From the NCBI GenBank assembly GCA_030607635.1, contig JAUWJP010000004.1:1-21457 (forward strand): a DNA stretch of 21,457 nucleotides, in the 5' to 3' direction. The notes beneath the pieces were generated by a model. It was not told where the DNA came from, did not search any database, and saw only the letters and a program-made list of their open reading frames with translations. The position numbers were made by a program, and so were the translations under genes. This stretch comes from Candidatus Aminicenantota bacterium. GTDB taxonomy: Bacteria; Acidobacteriota; Aminicenantia; Aminicenantales; Aminicenantaceae. Shown in pieces: positions 14,212 to 21,457 of the stretch. Position 1 is the stretch's first letter. The number at the start of each line of letters is the position of its first letter.

Positions 14212-17200
14212 TTGGAAAAAGAAGAAATTTATTCCAAATTAAAATCCTTAGTCCAGAAATTTGAAGCAAACAAGTACCACTATCTATCTAAAAATTATTT
14301 AGAAGAAGAAGTAAAAATTGACTTCATTAATCCCTTATTTGAAACGCTCGGATGGGATATAAGAAACACAAAAGCACTTTCTCCTTACGAAAGAGATGTA
14401 GTTGTAGAAAAAGGAGAAACGATTGGTCATCCGGATTACAATTTTAGAATTGATGGCCAAACCAGATTCTTCATCGAAGCTAAAGCACCGCATGAACCTT
14501 TGCATAAAGTTAACCACGTTCTTCAAGCCAAGTCTTATGCATGGAACACTAAGAATGTTTTTATCGTCCTCTTAACTGATTTTGAAGAGTTTCGTCTCTT
14601 TGATGCCACAATAAAGCCAGACGCAAAAAATCCTGACCAGGGACTCATATTTGAACTTAGCTATAATCAATATCTAGATAATATCGATAAATTGATGCTT
14701 CTCTCCAAGGAAGAAGTAGAAAAAGGCTCTCTTGATAAATTAATTCTCAAAGACCTCAAAAGTAAGAAGCTGAGAATACCGGTAGATAAAGCATTTCTGG
14801 AAGATCTCTCTCAATGGAGAGAAGAACTTGCTAAGGATATTTATAAACGAAATATAAAAGAACTGGAAGATAGAACAGATGAAAAGAGAGTAAAAATCCA
14901 GGTAAAAATATTAAATGAAGCAGTTCAGAAAATTCTGAACAGGTTGATTTTTATCCGCATAGCTGAAGATAGAAAAATCATAGAGCCTAAATCTTTGTTA
15001 GATGAAGTTGAATGGTGGAAAGCAGGAGGAAAAAGAAGAGATTTACATAGAAGACTAACTGATCGCTTTATGGGATGGAATCAGGATTTTAATGGTGAAA
15101 TCTTAAAACCCGGTCCCTGTGATGTTTTAGCAATAGATTCTCATCTTTTAGCTAAGACTATCGAAGGATTATATTTCCCTACGTGTCCTTATCGTTTTGA
15201 CGTTATTGGCGTCGAGCTTCTGGGTTCCATTTATGAGAGATATTTAGGAAAAACCATTAGAGTTACTCCCAAGAGAGTTAAAATAGAAGAAAAACCAGAA
15301 GTAAGGAAGGCTGGGGGCGTTTACTATACTCCTCAATACATAGTTGATTATATTGTTAAGAATACTGTTGAAAAGGTTATCAAGAAGAAAACTCCAAAAC
15401 AAATAGAAAAAATTAAAATATTAGATCCTGCCTGTGGTTCAGGCTCTTTCCTCCTAGCGGCTTTCCATACACTAATTGATTATCACTTTCACTACTATGA
15501 AAAACATCCCGGAGAATCAGGGCAGGGCACTTTATTTCCTGATGTAATCGTTGATTATGATGGCACCAAAAGACTATCTATCGAGAAAAAAGCCCAGATC
15601 TTAAAAAATAATATCTTTGGAGTAGATATCGACCCTCAAGCCGTAGAAATTGCCATGATGAGTCTTTATTTAAAATGCCTTGAGGGGGAAAGGGATCTCC
15701 CTCGAAAAAAGGAACTCCTCCCCTCTTTAGCTAAAAACATCCGCTGCGGCAATTCCCTGATTTCTTACGATATTTTTGATCAATTAACTCTATTTGAAGA
15801 AGAAGAAAAAGAACGTATAAATCCCTTCGACTGGCATTCCAAATCTACCGGCTTCGGCCAAATAATGGAGAAAGGTGGTTTTGATGTCGTTATTGGCAAT
15901 CCACCTTATGTTCGTATCCAAGTTATGAAAGAATGGGCGCCACTAGAAGTAGATTTTTATAAAAAATGTTATTTTTCGGCCAGGAAGGGTAATTATGATA
16001 TCTATGTAGTTTTCGTTGAAAAGGGCTTGAGTCTGTTAAACAGAAAAGGAAGATTAGGACTTATTTTACCCCACAAATTTTTCAATGCAAAATACGGAGA
16101 TGCTTTGCGCAGTTTATTGATAAAGGGAAAGCATCTAAATGAAATAGTACATTTTGGATATCAGCAAGTTTTTTCTGGGGCAACAACATATACTTGTTTG
16201 CTTTTTCTTACAAAAAAGAGCAATGAAAAATTTCAATTTTCCAAAGTTAATAATTTAAATTTATGGCGTATCAGGGGTAAGTCAGATAAAGGTCCAATAG
16301 CAATCAATAAAGCTACATCAAATGAGTGGAATTTTTTCGTGGGTAAAAAAGCTGATTTATTGAAAAGACTAAGTAATTTTCCTTTGAAATTAAGAGATGT
16401 AGCAAATAGAATTTTTCAAGGTCTAGTTACTGGGGCTGATGCAGTTTTCGTATTAAATTATATAGCTAATAAAAAGTATTTCTCTAAAGCCACTCAACAA
16501 GAGCATTCCATAGAAGAAGAATTATTGCATCCACTATGCAAAGGTTCAATTTATATTAGGCGTTATCACGTGAGAGATCCAATCAAATTTATACTTTTTC
16601 CATACAAGCTTGCTAATGGTAAAGCTGAATTGTTATCTGTAAAAGAATTATCAGAGACATATCCTCAGGCGTGGTCCTACTTAAAGAAAAATCAAACTAA
16701 ACTAGAAGCAAGAGAACGAGGAAAATGGAAAATAAGCCGTTGGTATGCTTTTAGTCGCTCACAAAATTTAAATGAAATGGAACAGAAAAAGATATTAACT
16801 CCCAGCATCGCTAGATTGGCTTCCTTTACACTTGATTCTGCTGGTCATTACTATTTTGTCGGAAGCGGCGGGGGAGGTGGCGGTGGATATGGAATTACTT
16901 TGAAACAATCTGAGCTAATAGCCTACGAATATGTTTTAGGTCTACTTAATTCGAAACTACTCGATATGTACTTGCAAGCTCATAGTACTTCATTTTCAGG
17001 AGGATACTTCGCTTATAATCGCCAATACATTGAACTACTCCCCATCCGTTCTATTGACTTCAATAACCCTAAAGAAAAAGCAATGCATGACACAATAGTG
17101 AAATTAGTGGATAAAATGTTGGAACTCAATAAAAAGAAATGCACCTTTCCCCCGAGCTCAAAAAGAGAGAAAATCGATAGAGAAATCCAAATAACCGACG

Positions 17201-17274
17201 AAAAAATAGATGAATTAGTTTATGAATTATATGGAATTACAGAGGAAGAAAGGAAAATTATAGAAGAAGCATAA
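14212..17274 (+). CDS. type IIG restriction-modification enzyme (nuclease, N6-adenine methylase and specificity domain in one chain)
   Basis: Single-polypeptide restriction-modification enzyme of 1020 residues. The N-terminus is a PD-(D/E)xK nuclease of the HsdR_N type: LFETLGWD at about 43-49, then Asp75 and the Glu89-Ala-Lys91 pair in GHPDYNF...FIEAKAP. A helical linker runs to about 350. The methylase has GVYYTPQYIVDYIV (about 369-382), SAM motif I LDPACGSGSF (404-413), NIFGVDIDP (about 468) and the catalytic NPPY (563-566), i.e. the Eco57I-like N6-adenine class. The target recognition domain covers roughly 700-1000 (TaqI_C type), including the glycine run around 885. The start is TTG at 14212 with AGGGA at 14198-14202. 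Base composition is clearly more A/T-rich than larA, suggesting transfer. No separate methylase or S subunit is nearby, consistent with a stand-alone enzyme. Confidence 0.92.
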   Translation: MEKEEIYSKLKSLVQKFEANKYHYLSKNYLEEEVKIDFINPLFETLGWDIRNTKALSPYERDVVVEKGETIGHPDYNFRIDGQTRFFIEAKAPHEPLHKVNHVLQAKSYAWNTKNVFIVLLTDFEEFRLFDATIKPDAKNPDQGLIFELSYNQYLDNIDKLMLLSKEEVEKGSLDKLILKDLKSKKLRIPVDKAFLEDLSQWREELAKDIYKRNIKELEDRTDEKRVKIQVKILNEAVQKILNRLIFIRIAEDRKIIEPKSLLDEVEWWKAGGKRRDLHRRLTDRFMGWNQDFNGEILKPGPCDVLAIDSHLLAKTIEGLYFPTCPYRFDVIGVELLGSIYERYLGKTIRVTPKRVKIEEKPEVRKAGGVYYTPQYIVDYIVKNTVEKVIKKKTPKQIEKIKILDPACGSGSFLLAAFHTLIDYHFHYYEKHPGESGQGTLFPDVIVDYDGTKRLSIEKKAQILKNNIFGVDIDPQAVEIAMMSLYLKCLEGERDLPRKKELLPSLAKNIRCGNSLISYDIFDQLTLFEEEEKERINPFDWHSKSTGFGQIMEKGGFDVVIGNPPYVRIQVMKEWAPLEVDFYKKCYFSARKGNYDIYVVFVEKGLSLLNRKGRLGLILPHKFFNAKYGDALRSLLIKGKHLNEIVHFGYQQVFSGATTYTCLLFLTKKSNEKFQFSKVNNLNLWRIRGKSDKGPIAINKATSNEWNFFVGKKADLLKRLSNFPLKLRDVANRIFQGLVTGADAVFVLNYIANKKYFSKATQQEHSIEEELLHPLCKGSIYIRRYHVRDPIKFILFPYKLANGKAELLSVKELSETYPQAWSYLKKNQTKLEARERGKWKISRWYAFSRSQNLNEMEQKKILTPSIARLASFTLDSAGHYYFVGSGGGGGGGYGITLKQSELIAYEYVLGLLNSKLLDMYLQAHSTSFSGGYFAYNRQYIELLPIRSIDFNNPKEKAMHDTIVKLVDKMLELNKKKCTFPPSSKREKIDREIQITDEKIDELVYELYGITEEERKIIEEA

Positions 17275-17346
17275 ACTCCTAACTAGTCTTACTCAATCAT
17301 AGAGTCTTATAAAAAATTTCAAACTTGATTTAAATCAATAGAAAAA

Positions 17347-18177
17347 ATGCTAATTTATTTTGACGAATCATATGATAGTGAGCATCAATATTTAATACTT
17401 GGGGCATTATTTAATCCGCATCCGAAGTTTCTCCATCAAAAACTTTCGCAAATAAAGCTAAAATATAATTACTTCTCTCAAGATGGAACTCTCAGAGAAA
17501 TTAAATACAATTATGTCACAAATAAGAAAAAATTTGATATTGCAAGATCAGCCATTAATATCTTTTTTGAAAGCACAAGTTGGTTTCGATGTATAGTAAT
17601 CGAGCAGAAGTTAGTTGATTTGAACAGATTTGGCAAGAAATTGGAAAAAGATAAGATAAAAAAAGCGAGACTATATAAAAAATTCGCTGAATTATTAATC
17701 GGGCATAATACAGAAAATATATTTAACGCTGTAATGCTTGTAGACAAGCTTACTAGATGCAATGGAGACGAATTCATTGAAATAATGAAACAAGAGTTCT
17801 GTCTTCCTTATGGTAAGCACTCTCCAGATTCAGAAATACCTACGCTTAAAAATGTTATAGAAATCCCATCCCATTTAGAACAATACCAAGTTAATCAGAT
17901 CTTAGATATACTAATGGGATATATTTTAAACAATCTGATACCGACTTTGAAGAAAGAAAAGAATGAATTAAGGAAATATCTAATTAAGATGTTGGGAGTA
18001 AAAGATTTGCTTTCCCAGACATGGGCGAAATATTCGAAAACGTATGTTGAGAAATTTTGGCCTAAATTCAATATATGGTATTGGAAACCCAAAAAAAATG
18101 ACTCAGGTGAAGCAATTATTGTAGCGATAGTCAGTCCGAGCCTGACATCTCTAATTGCTGCCCAAGTCCTATTATAA
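17347..18177 (+). CDS. DUF3800-like protein, possible RNase H-fold nuclease
   Basis: 276-residue protein resembling DUF3800, a family predicted to have an RNase H-like fold. It begins MLIYFDESYD, matching the family's acidic YxDES(G)D opening (Asp5, Glu6), followed by a hydrophobic strand (YLILGALF). Further candidate acidic positions are Glu50/51 in the REIKYN region, Asp120-123 in MLVDKL and the late YQVNQILDILMG, where the family has a QxxD(xx)G-like motif. No signal peptide or membrane segment. It starts 72 bp after the restriction gene on the same strand and shares its A/T-rich composition, so it probably arrived with it. DUF3800 genes are often near restriction and mobile genes, but no biochemical role is assigned here. 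Family call is from motif pattern only. Confidence 0.62.
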   Translation: MLIYFDESYDSEHQYLILGALFNPHPKFLHQKLSQIKLKYNYFSQDGTLREIKYNYVTNKKKFDIARSAINIFFESTSWFRCIVIEQKLVDLNRFGKKLEKDKIKKARLYKKFAELLIGHNTENIFNAVMLVDKLTRCNGDEFIEIMKQEFCLPYGKHSPDSEIPTLKNVIEIPSHLEQYQVNQILDILMGYILNNLIPTLKKEKNELRKYLIKMLGVKDLLSQTWAKYSKTYVEKFWPKFNIWYWKPKKNDSGEAIIVAIVSPSLTSLIAAQVLL

Positions 18178-18220
18178 TATAAATATTTTTAATTACGTTG
18201 TCAATAGAGCTATTAATTTC

Positions 18221-18952
18221 ATGATTTATCATCTAGGGACTTCTGGCTGGAGTTATAATGACTGGAAAGGAAAGTTCTATCCTGAAGAGATCTCTCAAAA
18301 AAAATGGCTTCCATTTTATGCCCAACATTTCAGTACAGTAGAGATAAACATGACCTCTTACCGTTATCCAAAGCCAGAAACTCTAAAAGGTTGGCTGGAT
18401 AAGGTTCCCGAAGATTTTAAATTCACTCTAAAAGCTAACCGCCAGATCACACACCGTAAAAGAATTAAAGGAGTCAAAAACGAAGTCAGGTATTTTTACA
18501 CTCTGGCAGATTCCCTCCGCTACAAACTAGGATGCATACTTTTTCAACTTCCTCCTTCTCTCACCTTCGATTTAGTTTTACTCGAAGAATTCCTTTCCAC
18601 TCTTTCCCCAACATACAAAAACGTCATCGAGTTTCGTCATGAAAGCTGGTACCAAGATGAAGTCTACAAGCTCCTTAAATCTTATAATGTAATATTCTGT
18701 GCTGTCTCTTCGGCAAAAGTGCCGAAAACTGTGGTCGAAACAGCAGAGAGTGCTTATTTCCGCTTTCACGGTCTTACGGGCGGGTACAAATACAGCTATT
18801 CAGAAGAAGAATTAGAAAAATGGGCTGAAACCATAAGAAATACAAACGTAAATGAATGCTTTGTTTATTTCAACAATGACTATCATGCTTATGCAGTCGA
18901 GAACTGCAGGACATTAAGGAAACTCCTTCAGAATAGGCAGAATGGCGAATAG
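18221..18952 (+). CDS. DUF72 (YecE-like) protein
   Basis: 243-residue TIM-barrel-like DUF72 protein of unknown function. It opens with the diagnostic LGTSGWSYNDWKGKFYPE, continues with the VEINMTSYRYP strand-turn, FKFTLKANRQITH, the central FQLPPSL and VIEFRHESWY, and ends with VYFNNDYHAYAVENC, all standard family landmarks. I start at ATG 18221 because family members begin a few residues before GTSGWSY; the longer frame from TTG 18155 would overlap the DUF3800 gene and adds an A/T-rich leader with no family match. No clear Shine-Dalgarno sequence precedes 18221. Composition is intermediate between the island and the flanks, so it may be native or part of the transferred block. It is followed directly by the palindrome array. 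Confidence 0.9.
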   Translation: MIYHLGTSGWSYNDWKGKFYPEEISQKKWLPFYAQHFSTVEINMTSYRYPKPETLKGWLDKVPEDFKFTLKANRQITHRKRIKGVKNEVRYFYTLADSLRYKLGCILFQLPPSLTFDLVLLEEFLSTLSPTYKNVIEFRHESWYQDEVYKLLKSYNVIFCAVSSAKVPKTVVETAESAYFRFHGLTGGYKYSYSEEELEKWAETIRNTNVNECFVYFNNDYHAYAVENCRTLRKLLQNRQNGE

Positions 18953-19110
18953 ATGGGTTTGATTAATCAAATCCCTTCATTTAGAAAAAAAGGTGGGCTT
19001 GATAAATCAAGCCCCTACATGAGAGGAAGAGTGGGTTTAATGGATCAAACCCCTATATAAGATTAAAAGATACGTTTGATGAATCAAGCCCCCACATGAG
19101 ATTAAAAGGA
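18953..19110 (+). repeat. four tandem ~40-bp units carrying the dispersed palindrome
   Basis: Units start at about 18953, 18993, 19031 and 19071 (40, 38, 40 and 40 bp). Each has the GGG(C/T)TTGAT...ATCAA(G/A)CCC palindrome (cores at 18955, 18995, 19033, 19073) followed by an A/G-rich stretch such as ACATGAGATTAAAAGG. The last core is imperfect (left arm T, right arm G). The array lies between the DUF72 and DUF6305-like genes. Confidence 0.75.
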
Positions 19111-19212
19111 GGGGAGGTTGAGGGGAAAATCGGGAAAAAGTTGACGGCGTCTAAAGACTTAACTAAAATAGAGCGAGATGATATCAGCAATACTTTCTTT
19201 AAGAGGCAAGTT

Positions 19213-19842
19213 ATGAAAAGAATTTATAAGCTATTCACTTTATTCCTGGCTTTCACTCTTTTTATTTGCACATCAGATTCTATTTCAGAAAGCCAGCCTG
19301 AAATACCCGACGTCAGGCTTCCTGTACTCATCACTTCTTGTGGACAGAGTCCTGGTCCTATAATGCTCAAAGTAGTATTTATGAGGTTGAAACTTGAGTA
19401 TGAGCCTAAAGCTTATGAGGTTATTGAATCAGCTACTGCTGAGGATCTAAAAGCAATGAAGGAGGCAGACACACCTTACAAATCCCTCATCATCGTCATG
19501 GGAGCAAGTCTTAAAGGAATGGGAGCTGCTGGAATATCCATAGATGATGAATTGGCCAGGACTTCGAAGTTGATTGAGGAAGCACACCGTCAGGGTATCA
19601 CCATCATCGGAGCCCACATCGAGGGTATGAAAAGAAGAGCCCAGGGCGCTGCCGTGGGCGACAACACAGACGAGCTAAGCATTGACGCTGTTGCTCCTAA
19701 ATCTGACCTTCTGGTTATAATAAAGGAAGGAAATGCAGACGGACGCTTTACCACAATCGCCAATGAGAAAAACATTCCAATGATCGAGGCAGAAAAGATA
19801 TTAGATCTTCTATCTGAATTCAAGAATCTCTTTAAAAAATAG
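19213..19842 (+). CDS. exported DUF6305-like protein
   Basis: 210-residue protein with an N-terminal signal (KRIYKLFTLFLAFTLFICTS; Cys18 follows the hydrophobic stretch but the lipobox is poor). The mature part matches what I recall of DUF6305: PVLITSCGQSPGP near the start, LIIVMGASLKGMGAAGIS in the middle, a long helix with ITIIGAHIEG, then APKSDLLVIIKEGNADGRF and IANEKNIPMIE. The fold looks like alternating strands and helices, possibly Rossmann-like. I start at ATG 19213, which has AGAGG at 19202-19206; the frame extends to 19096, but that part overlaps the repeat array and would bury the signal peptide. It precedes a permease by 182 bp with a terminator between. A role as extracytoplasmic partner of that permease is inference. 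Confidence 0.75.
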   Translation: MKRIYKLFTLFLAFTLFICTSDSISESQPEIPDVRLPVLITSCGQSPGPIMLKVVFMRLKLEYEPKAYEVIESATAEDLKAMKEADTPYKSLIIVMGASLKGMGAAGISIDDELARTSKLIEEAHRQGITIIGAHIEGMKRRAQGAAVGDNTDELSIDAVAPKSDLLVIIKEGNADGRFTTIANEKNIPMIEAEKILDLLSEFKNLFKK

Positions 19843-19894
19843 AGCTCGTTCGAAAATTATTTAGTTTAAATTGTCATGGAATTGAGCGTTGGAG

Positions 19895-19920
19895 AAATGG
19901 GGCCTGGCCCCATTTTTTTT
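19895..19920 (+). terminator. Rho-independent terminator after the DUF6305-like gene
   Basis: AAATGGGG (19895-19902), loop CCTGG, CCCCATTT (19908-19915), followed by five more Ts and further T runs. It is a member of the GGGG-hairpin repeat family with a proper T tract. Confidence 0.75.
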
Positions 19921-20024
19921 ACTTTTTTTTTACTTATTTTTCCACTTAAGTCGTTCGCAATAACATATGATCACGTTATATTTGGACTAGCCCAAAAATT
20001 TTCTTTGTGAAAGAGCTGTAGCGC

Positions 20025-21317
20025 GTGAGCATTTTTACTTCTACCCAAATAATCCTGGCCGTAATGGTGGTGACTTATATCGTCGCCAAGGTTTTAAAAG
20101 TTTCGACAGAGATCTCCATGTTCGCGGCTGCTCTGACTGGAGGGCTTGCTGGCGGAGTTGGAATCCCAGCCAGGCACATCGTTGAAGGAGCTTTTACCTA
20201 CCTGGATATCATTCTCATTTTCATCACAGCCACCCTCTTCATGAATATCCTTAAAGAATCTGGAGGTGTCGTTTTTGTCATAAGAGGAATCCTCAGGAAA
20301 TTTTTTCGCAGAAAATCTATTCTTTTTGTCCTGCTTACTTTTCTCTTGCTGCTCCCCGGCGCTTTAACGGGTGCGGGAAGCGTAACAGTATTGATAACCG
20401 GAGGCATGATAGCCATTGTCTTAGGCTACATGGGAATCTCTAAACCGAAAACGGCTGCTATTATTTTTATCCTGGCCGGTCTTAGTGCAGCCGCTCCTCC
20501 GGTAAGTTTATGGGCGATGCTCACCGCAGCAGGAGTCAATATGCCCTATCTGGGCTTCTTCCTACCTTTGCTCCTTCCTTGCCTGCTTCTTTCTCTGATT
20601 ACAATATTTATCCTGGGCTGGCGGGGAAAACCTGTGAATCTGGAAAAAGCACTTAAAGAGCTTCCCGAAGCACCTCAAAAGATGAGCTGGATTCGAGTCT
20701 CGCTCCCCTTTCTTGCTTTTCTCTTCTTGGTGCTTGCAGGAAGAATCTGGCCTCATTCGCTTCCTGTAGTGGGGTTGCCGATGATGTTTATGGCAGCCGC
20801 TTTTATTAGCCTGTTGCTTTCTCCCGTGAAAATAAATTTTCTCAAGATCTCAAGAAACACTGTCCACCAACTTCTGCCTTTGATCGGGACTTTAACCTGT
20901 GTCGGAATCCTGGTCCAGATTATGACGCTCACCGGAGTCCGGGGACTTATAGCCATTACTATAGTTACCCTTCCGCTCGTTGCAGTTTTTATCACTCTCT
21001 GCCTTGTTCTTCCTGTTTCAGAGGCTGTGCTAATGTGGGGAGCTGCCCCGGTTCTGGGCGTTCCTCTTGTTTTACTTTTTAACACAATCGGGCTCAATCC
21101 AATCATTGCTCTGGCGGGAATGAGTGTCATCTGGCCTCTGGGCGACGCCCTTCCTCCCACAGCGATAATCGGACGCCTGACTGTGAATACCGTTGGAATG
21201 AAGGAACCGTACTCTCAGCTTTTGAAATACTGCATTATTCCGGCTGCGATCATCATGGTTGTGGGAACACTGATGGTTGTTTTCAGCAAAAAATTAGCTT
21301 TCTTTACCTTATTGTAA
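20025..21317 (+). CDS. ion-transporter superfamily permease (TRAP large-subunit-like)
   Basis: Integral membrane protein of 430 residues, about 11-12 hydrophobic segments, with only short polar loops. It resembles the ion transporter (IT) superfamily that includes TRAP DctM: two halves, each with a proline-rich re-entrant motif, AAPPVSLWAM in the first half and DALPPTAIIG near the end, plus LPGALTGAGSVTVLITGG at about 109-126. These are the expected positions of the substrate and sodium sites. The start is GTG at 20025; an in-frame TAG lies six bases upstream, so no earlier start exists. The Shine-Dalgarno sequence is weak (AAGAG). No TRAP DctP gene is visible; the DUF6305-like exported protein upstream and the truncated gene downstream may be partners. 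Substrate is unknown; organic anion transport is a guess from the superfamily. Confidence 0.82.
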   Translation: MSIFTSTQIILAVMVVTYIVAKVLKVSTEISMFAAALTGGLAGGVGIPARHIVEGAFTYLDIILIFITATLFMNILKESGGVVFVIRGILRKFFRRKSILFVLLTFLLLLPGALTGAGSVTVLITGGMIAIVLGYMGISKPKTAAIIFILAGLSAAAPPVSLWAMLTAAGVNMPYLGFFLPLLLPCLLLSLITIFILGWRGKPVNLEKALKELPEAPQKMSWIRVSLPFLAFLFLVLAGRIWPHSLPVVGLPMMFMAAAFISLLLSPVKINFLKISRNTVHQLLPLIGTLTCVGILVQIMTLTGVRGLIAITIVTLPLVAVFITLCLVLPVSEAVLMWGAAPVLGVPLVLLFNTIGLNPIIALAGMSVIWPLGDALPPTAIIGRLTVNTVGMKEPYSQLLKYCIIPAAIIMVVGTLMVVFSKKLAFFTLL

Positions 21318-21434
21318 AAATGAAGATTTCAGCTCATTCATGAGAATATAGATTTTGGCTGGTGAAAAAATGATCAAGAATTTAAAATCAAAAAAATCGA
21401 TACAACTGGACATTTTTGGGGAGGGTATTTTCGA

Positions 21435-21457
21435 ATGATTATCACGATCCTTTATTA
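21435..21457 (+). CDS. start of a further gene, cut by the window end
   Basis: ATG at 21435 preceded by GGGGAGG at 21419-21425, a strong and well-spaced ribosome site. Only MIITILY is visible, a hydrophobic start that would suit a membrane protein, possibly another transporter subunit of the preceding permease. Identity cannot be judged. A 22-codon frame from ATG 21370 ends in a TGA overlapping this ATG and could couple translation, but it may be chance. Confidence 0.5.

Noticed and set aside
16867..16890. Glycine run in the restriction enzyme as a slippage site or assembly error
   Set aside because: The codons are mixed GGN, and glycine-rich loops of this kind occur in specificity domains of this family, so it is probably native.
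18155..18220. Earlier TTG start for the DUF72 protein
   Set aside because: It overlaps the DUF3800 stop and adds residues not seen in the family; ATG 18221 fits the family start.
18953..19110. Possible short CRISPR array
   Set aside because: The repeats vary between units, the spacers are similar to each other rather than unique, and no cas gene is present.
19096..19212. N-terminal extension of the DUF6305-like protein
   Set aside because: It runs into the repeat array and would put 39 polar residues before the signal peptide; ATG 19213 has its own ribosome site.
20753..21160. 135-codon minus-strand frame
   Set aside because: Antisense shadow of the permease gene; its composition follows from the hydrophobic codons on the other strand.
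21370..21438. 22-codon frame before the last gene
   Set aside because: A possible leader peptide, but there is no conserved feature to support it and short frames like this arise by chance.
1..21457. tRNA or rRNA genes
   Set aside because: I saw no cloverleaf arms with a TTCGA/GGTTC loop or any rRNA-like stretch in the intergenic regions on either strand.

Overview
This is a bacterial chromosome segment of 21.5 kb. Gene content suggests a heterotrophic, probably anaerobic bacterium with a cell envelope: c-di-AMP synthesis next to glmM, peptide and amino-acid breakdown enzymes, a Tat-exported Fe-S aldo/keto reductase, a nickel-pincer LarA family enzyme and a TRAP/IT-type permease. The combination, plus many short intergenic hairpin repeats, reminds me of uncultured Aminicenantes/Acidobacteriota-like genomes. 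That assignment is inference; no rRNA or marker gene settles it.

Layout. (1) 1-4824, plus strand: a housekeeping run of cdaA (5' end cut by the window), cdaR/ybbR, glmM, pdxJ and an M20 amidohydrolase, closed by a clear hairpin terminator. A good internal promoter precedes glmM. (2) 4935-6666, minus strand: a Tat-signal aldo/keto reductase with two 4Fe-4S-type Cys clusters, and a small GGQ release-factor-like protein related to mitochondrial MTRFR. (3) 6667-7037: a repeat-dense gap with a 215-bp MITE-like structure (perfect 25-bp inverted ends) and an 18-bp tandem array. (4) 7038-8738, plus: a secreted M14 zinc carboxypeptidase whose first codons form a second 18-bp tandem array. (5) 8855-10859, minus: an EIIA-zinc ribbon fusion and a proline-racemase family enzyme whose active site predicts trans-3-hydroxy-L-proline dehydratase. 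(6) 10860-11304: a divergent control region with two matching palindromic operator candidates. (7) 11305-14006, plus: an iron-type alcohol dehydrogenase and a LarA homologue, probably one two-gene unit. (8) 13978-18177: an A/T-rich island with a truncated XRE/HTH remnant, a single-chain type IIG restriction-modification enzyme and a DUF3800-like protein, followed by a DUF72 protein. (9) 18953-19110: four tandem ~40-bp units, each carrying the dispersed palindrome. (10) 19213-21457, plus: an exported DUF6305-like protein, a strong terminator, an ion-transporter-superfamily permease, and the start of a further gene cut by the window end.

How the genes fit together: cdaA-cdaR-glmM is the conserved module linking c-di-AMP signalling to amino-sugar supply for peptidoglycan. 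The M20 hydrolase, M14 peptidase, hydroxyproline dehydratase and Fe-ADH/LarA pair point to use of peptides, modified amino acids and hydroxy acids. The most unusual material is the restriction/DUF3800 island with its broken HTH gene, the DUF6305-permease cassette, the EIIA-zinc ribbon fusion, and a hairpin repeat family (eight copies here) whose stems show compensatory base changes.
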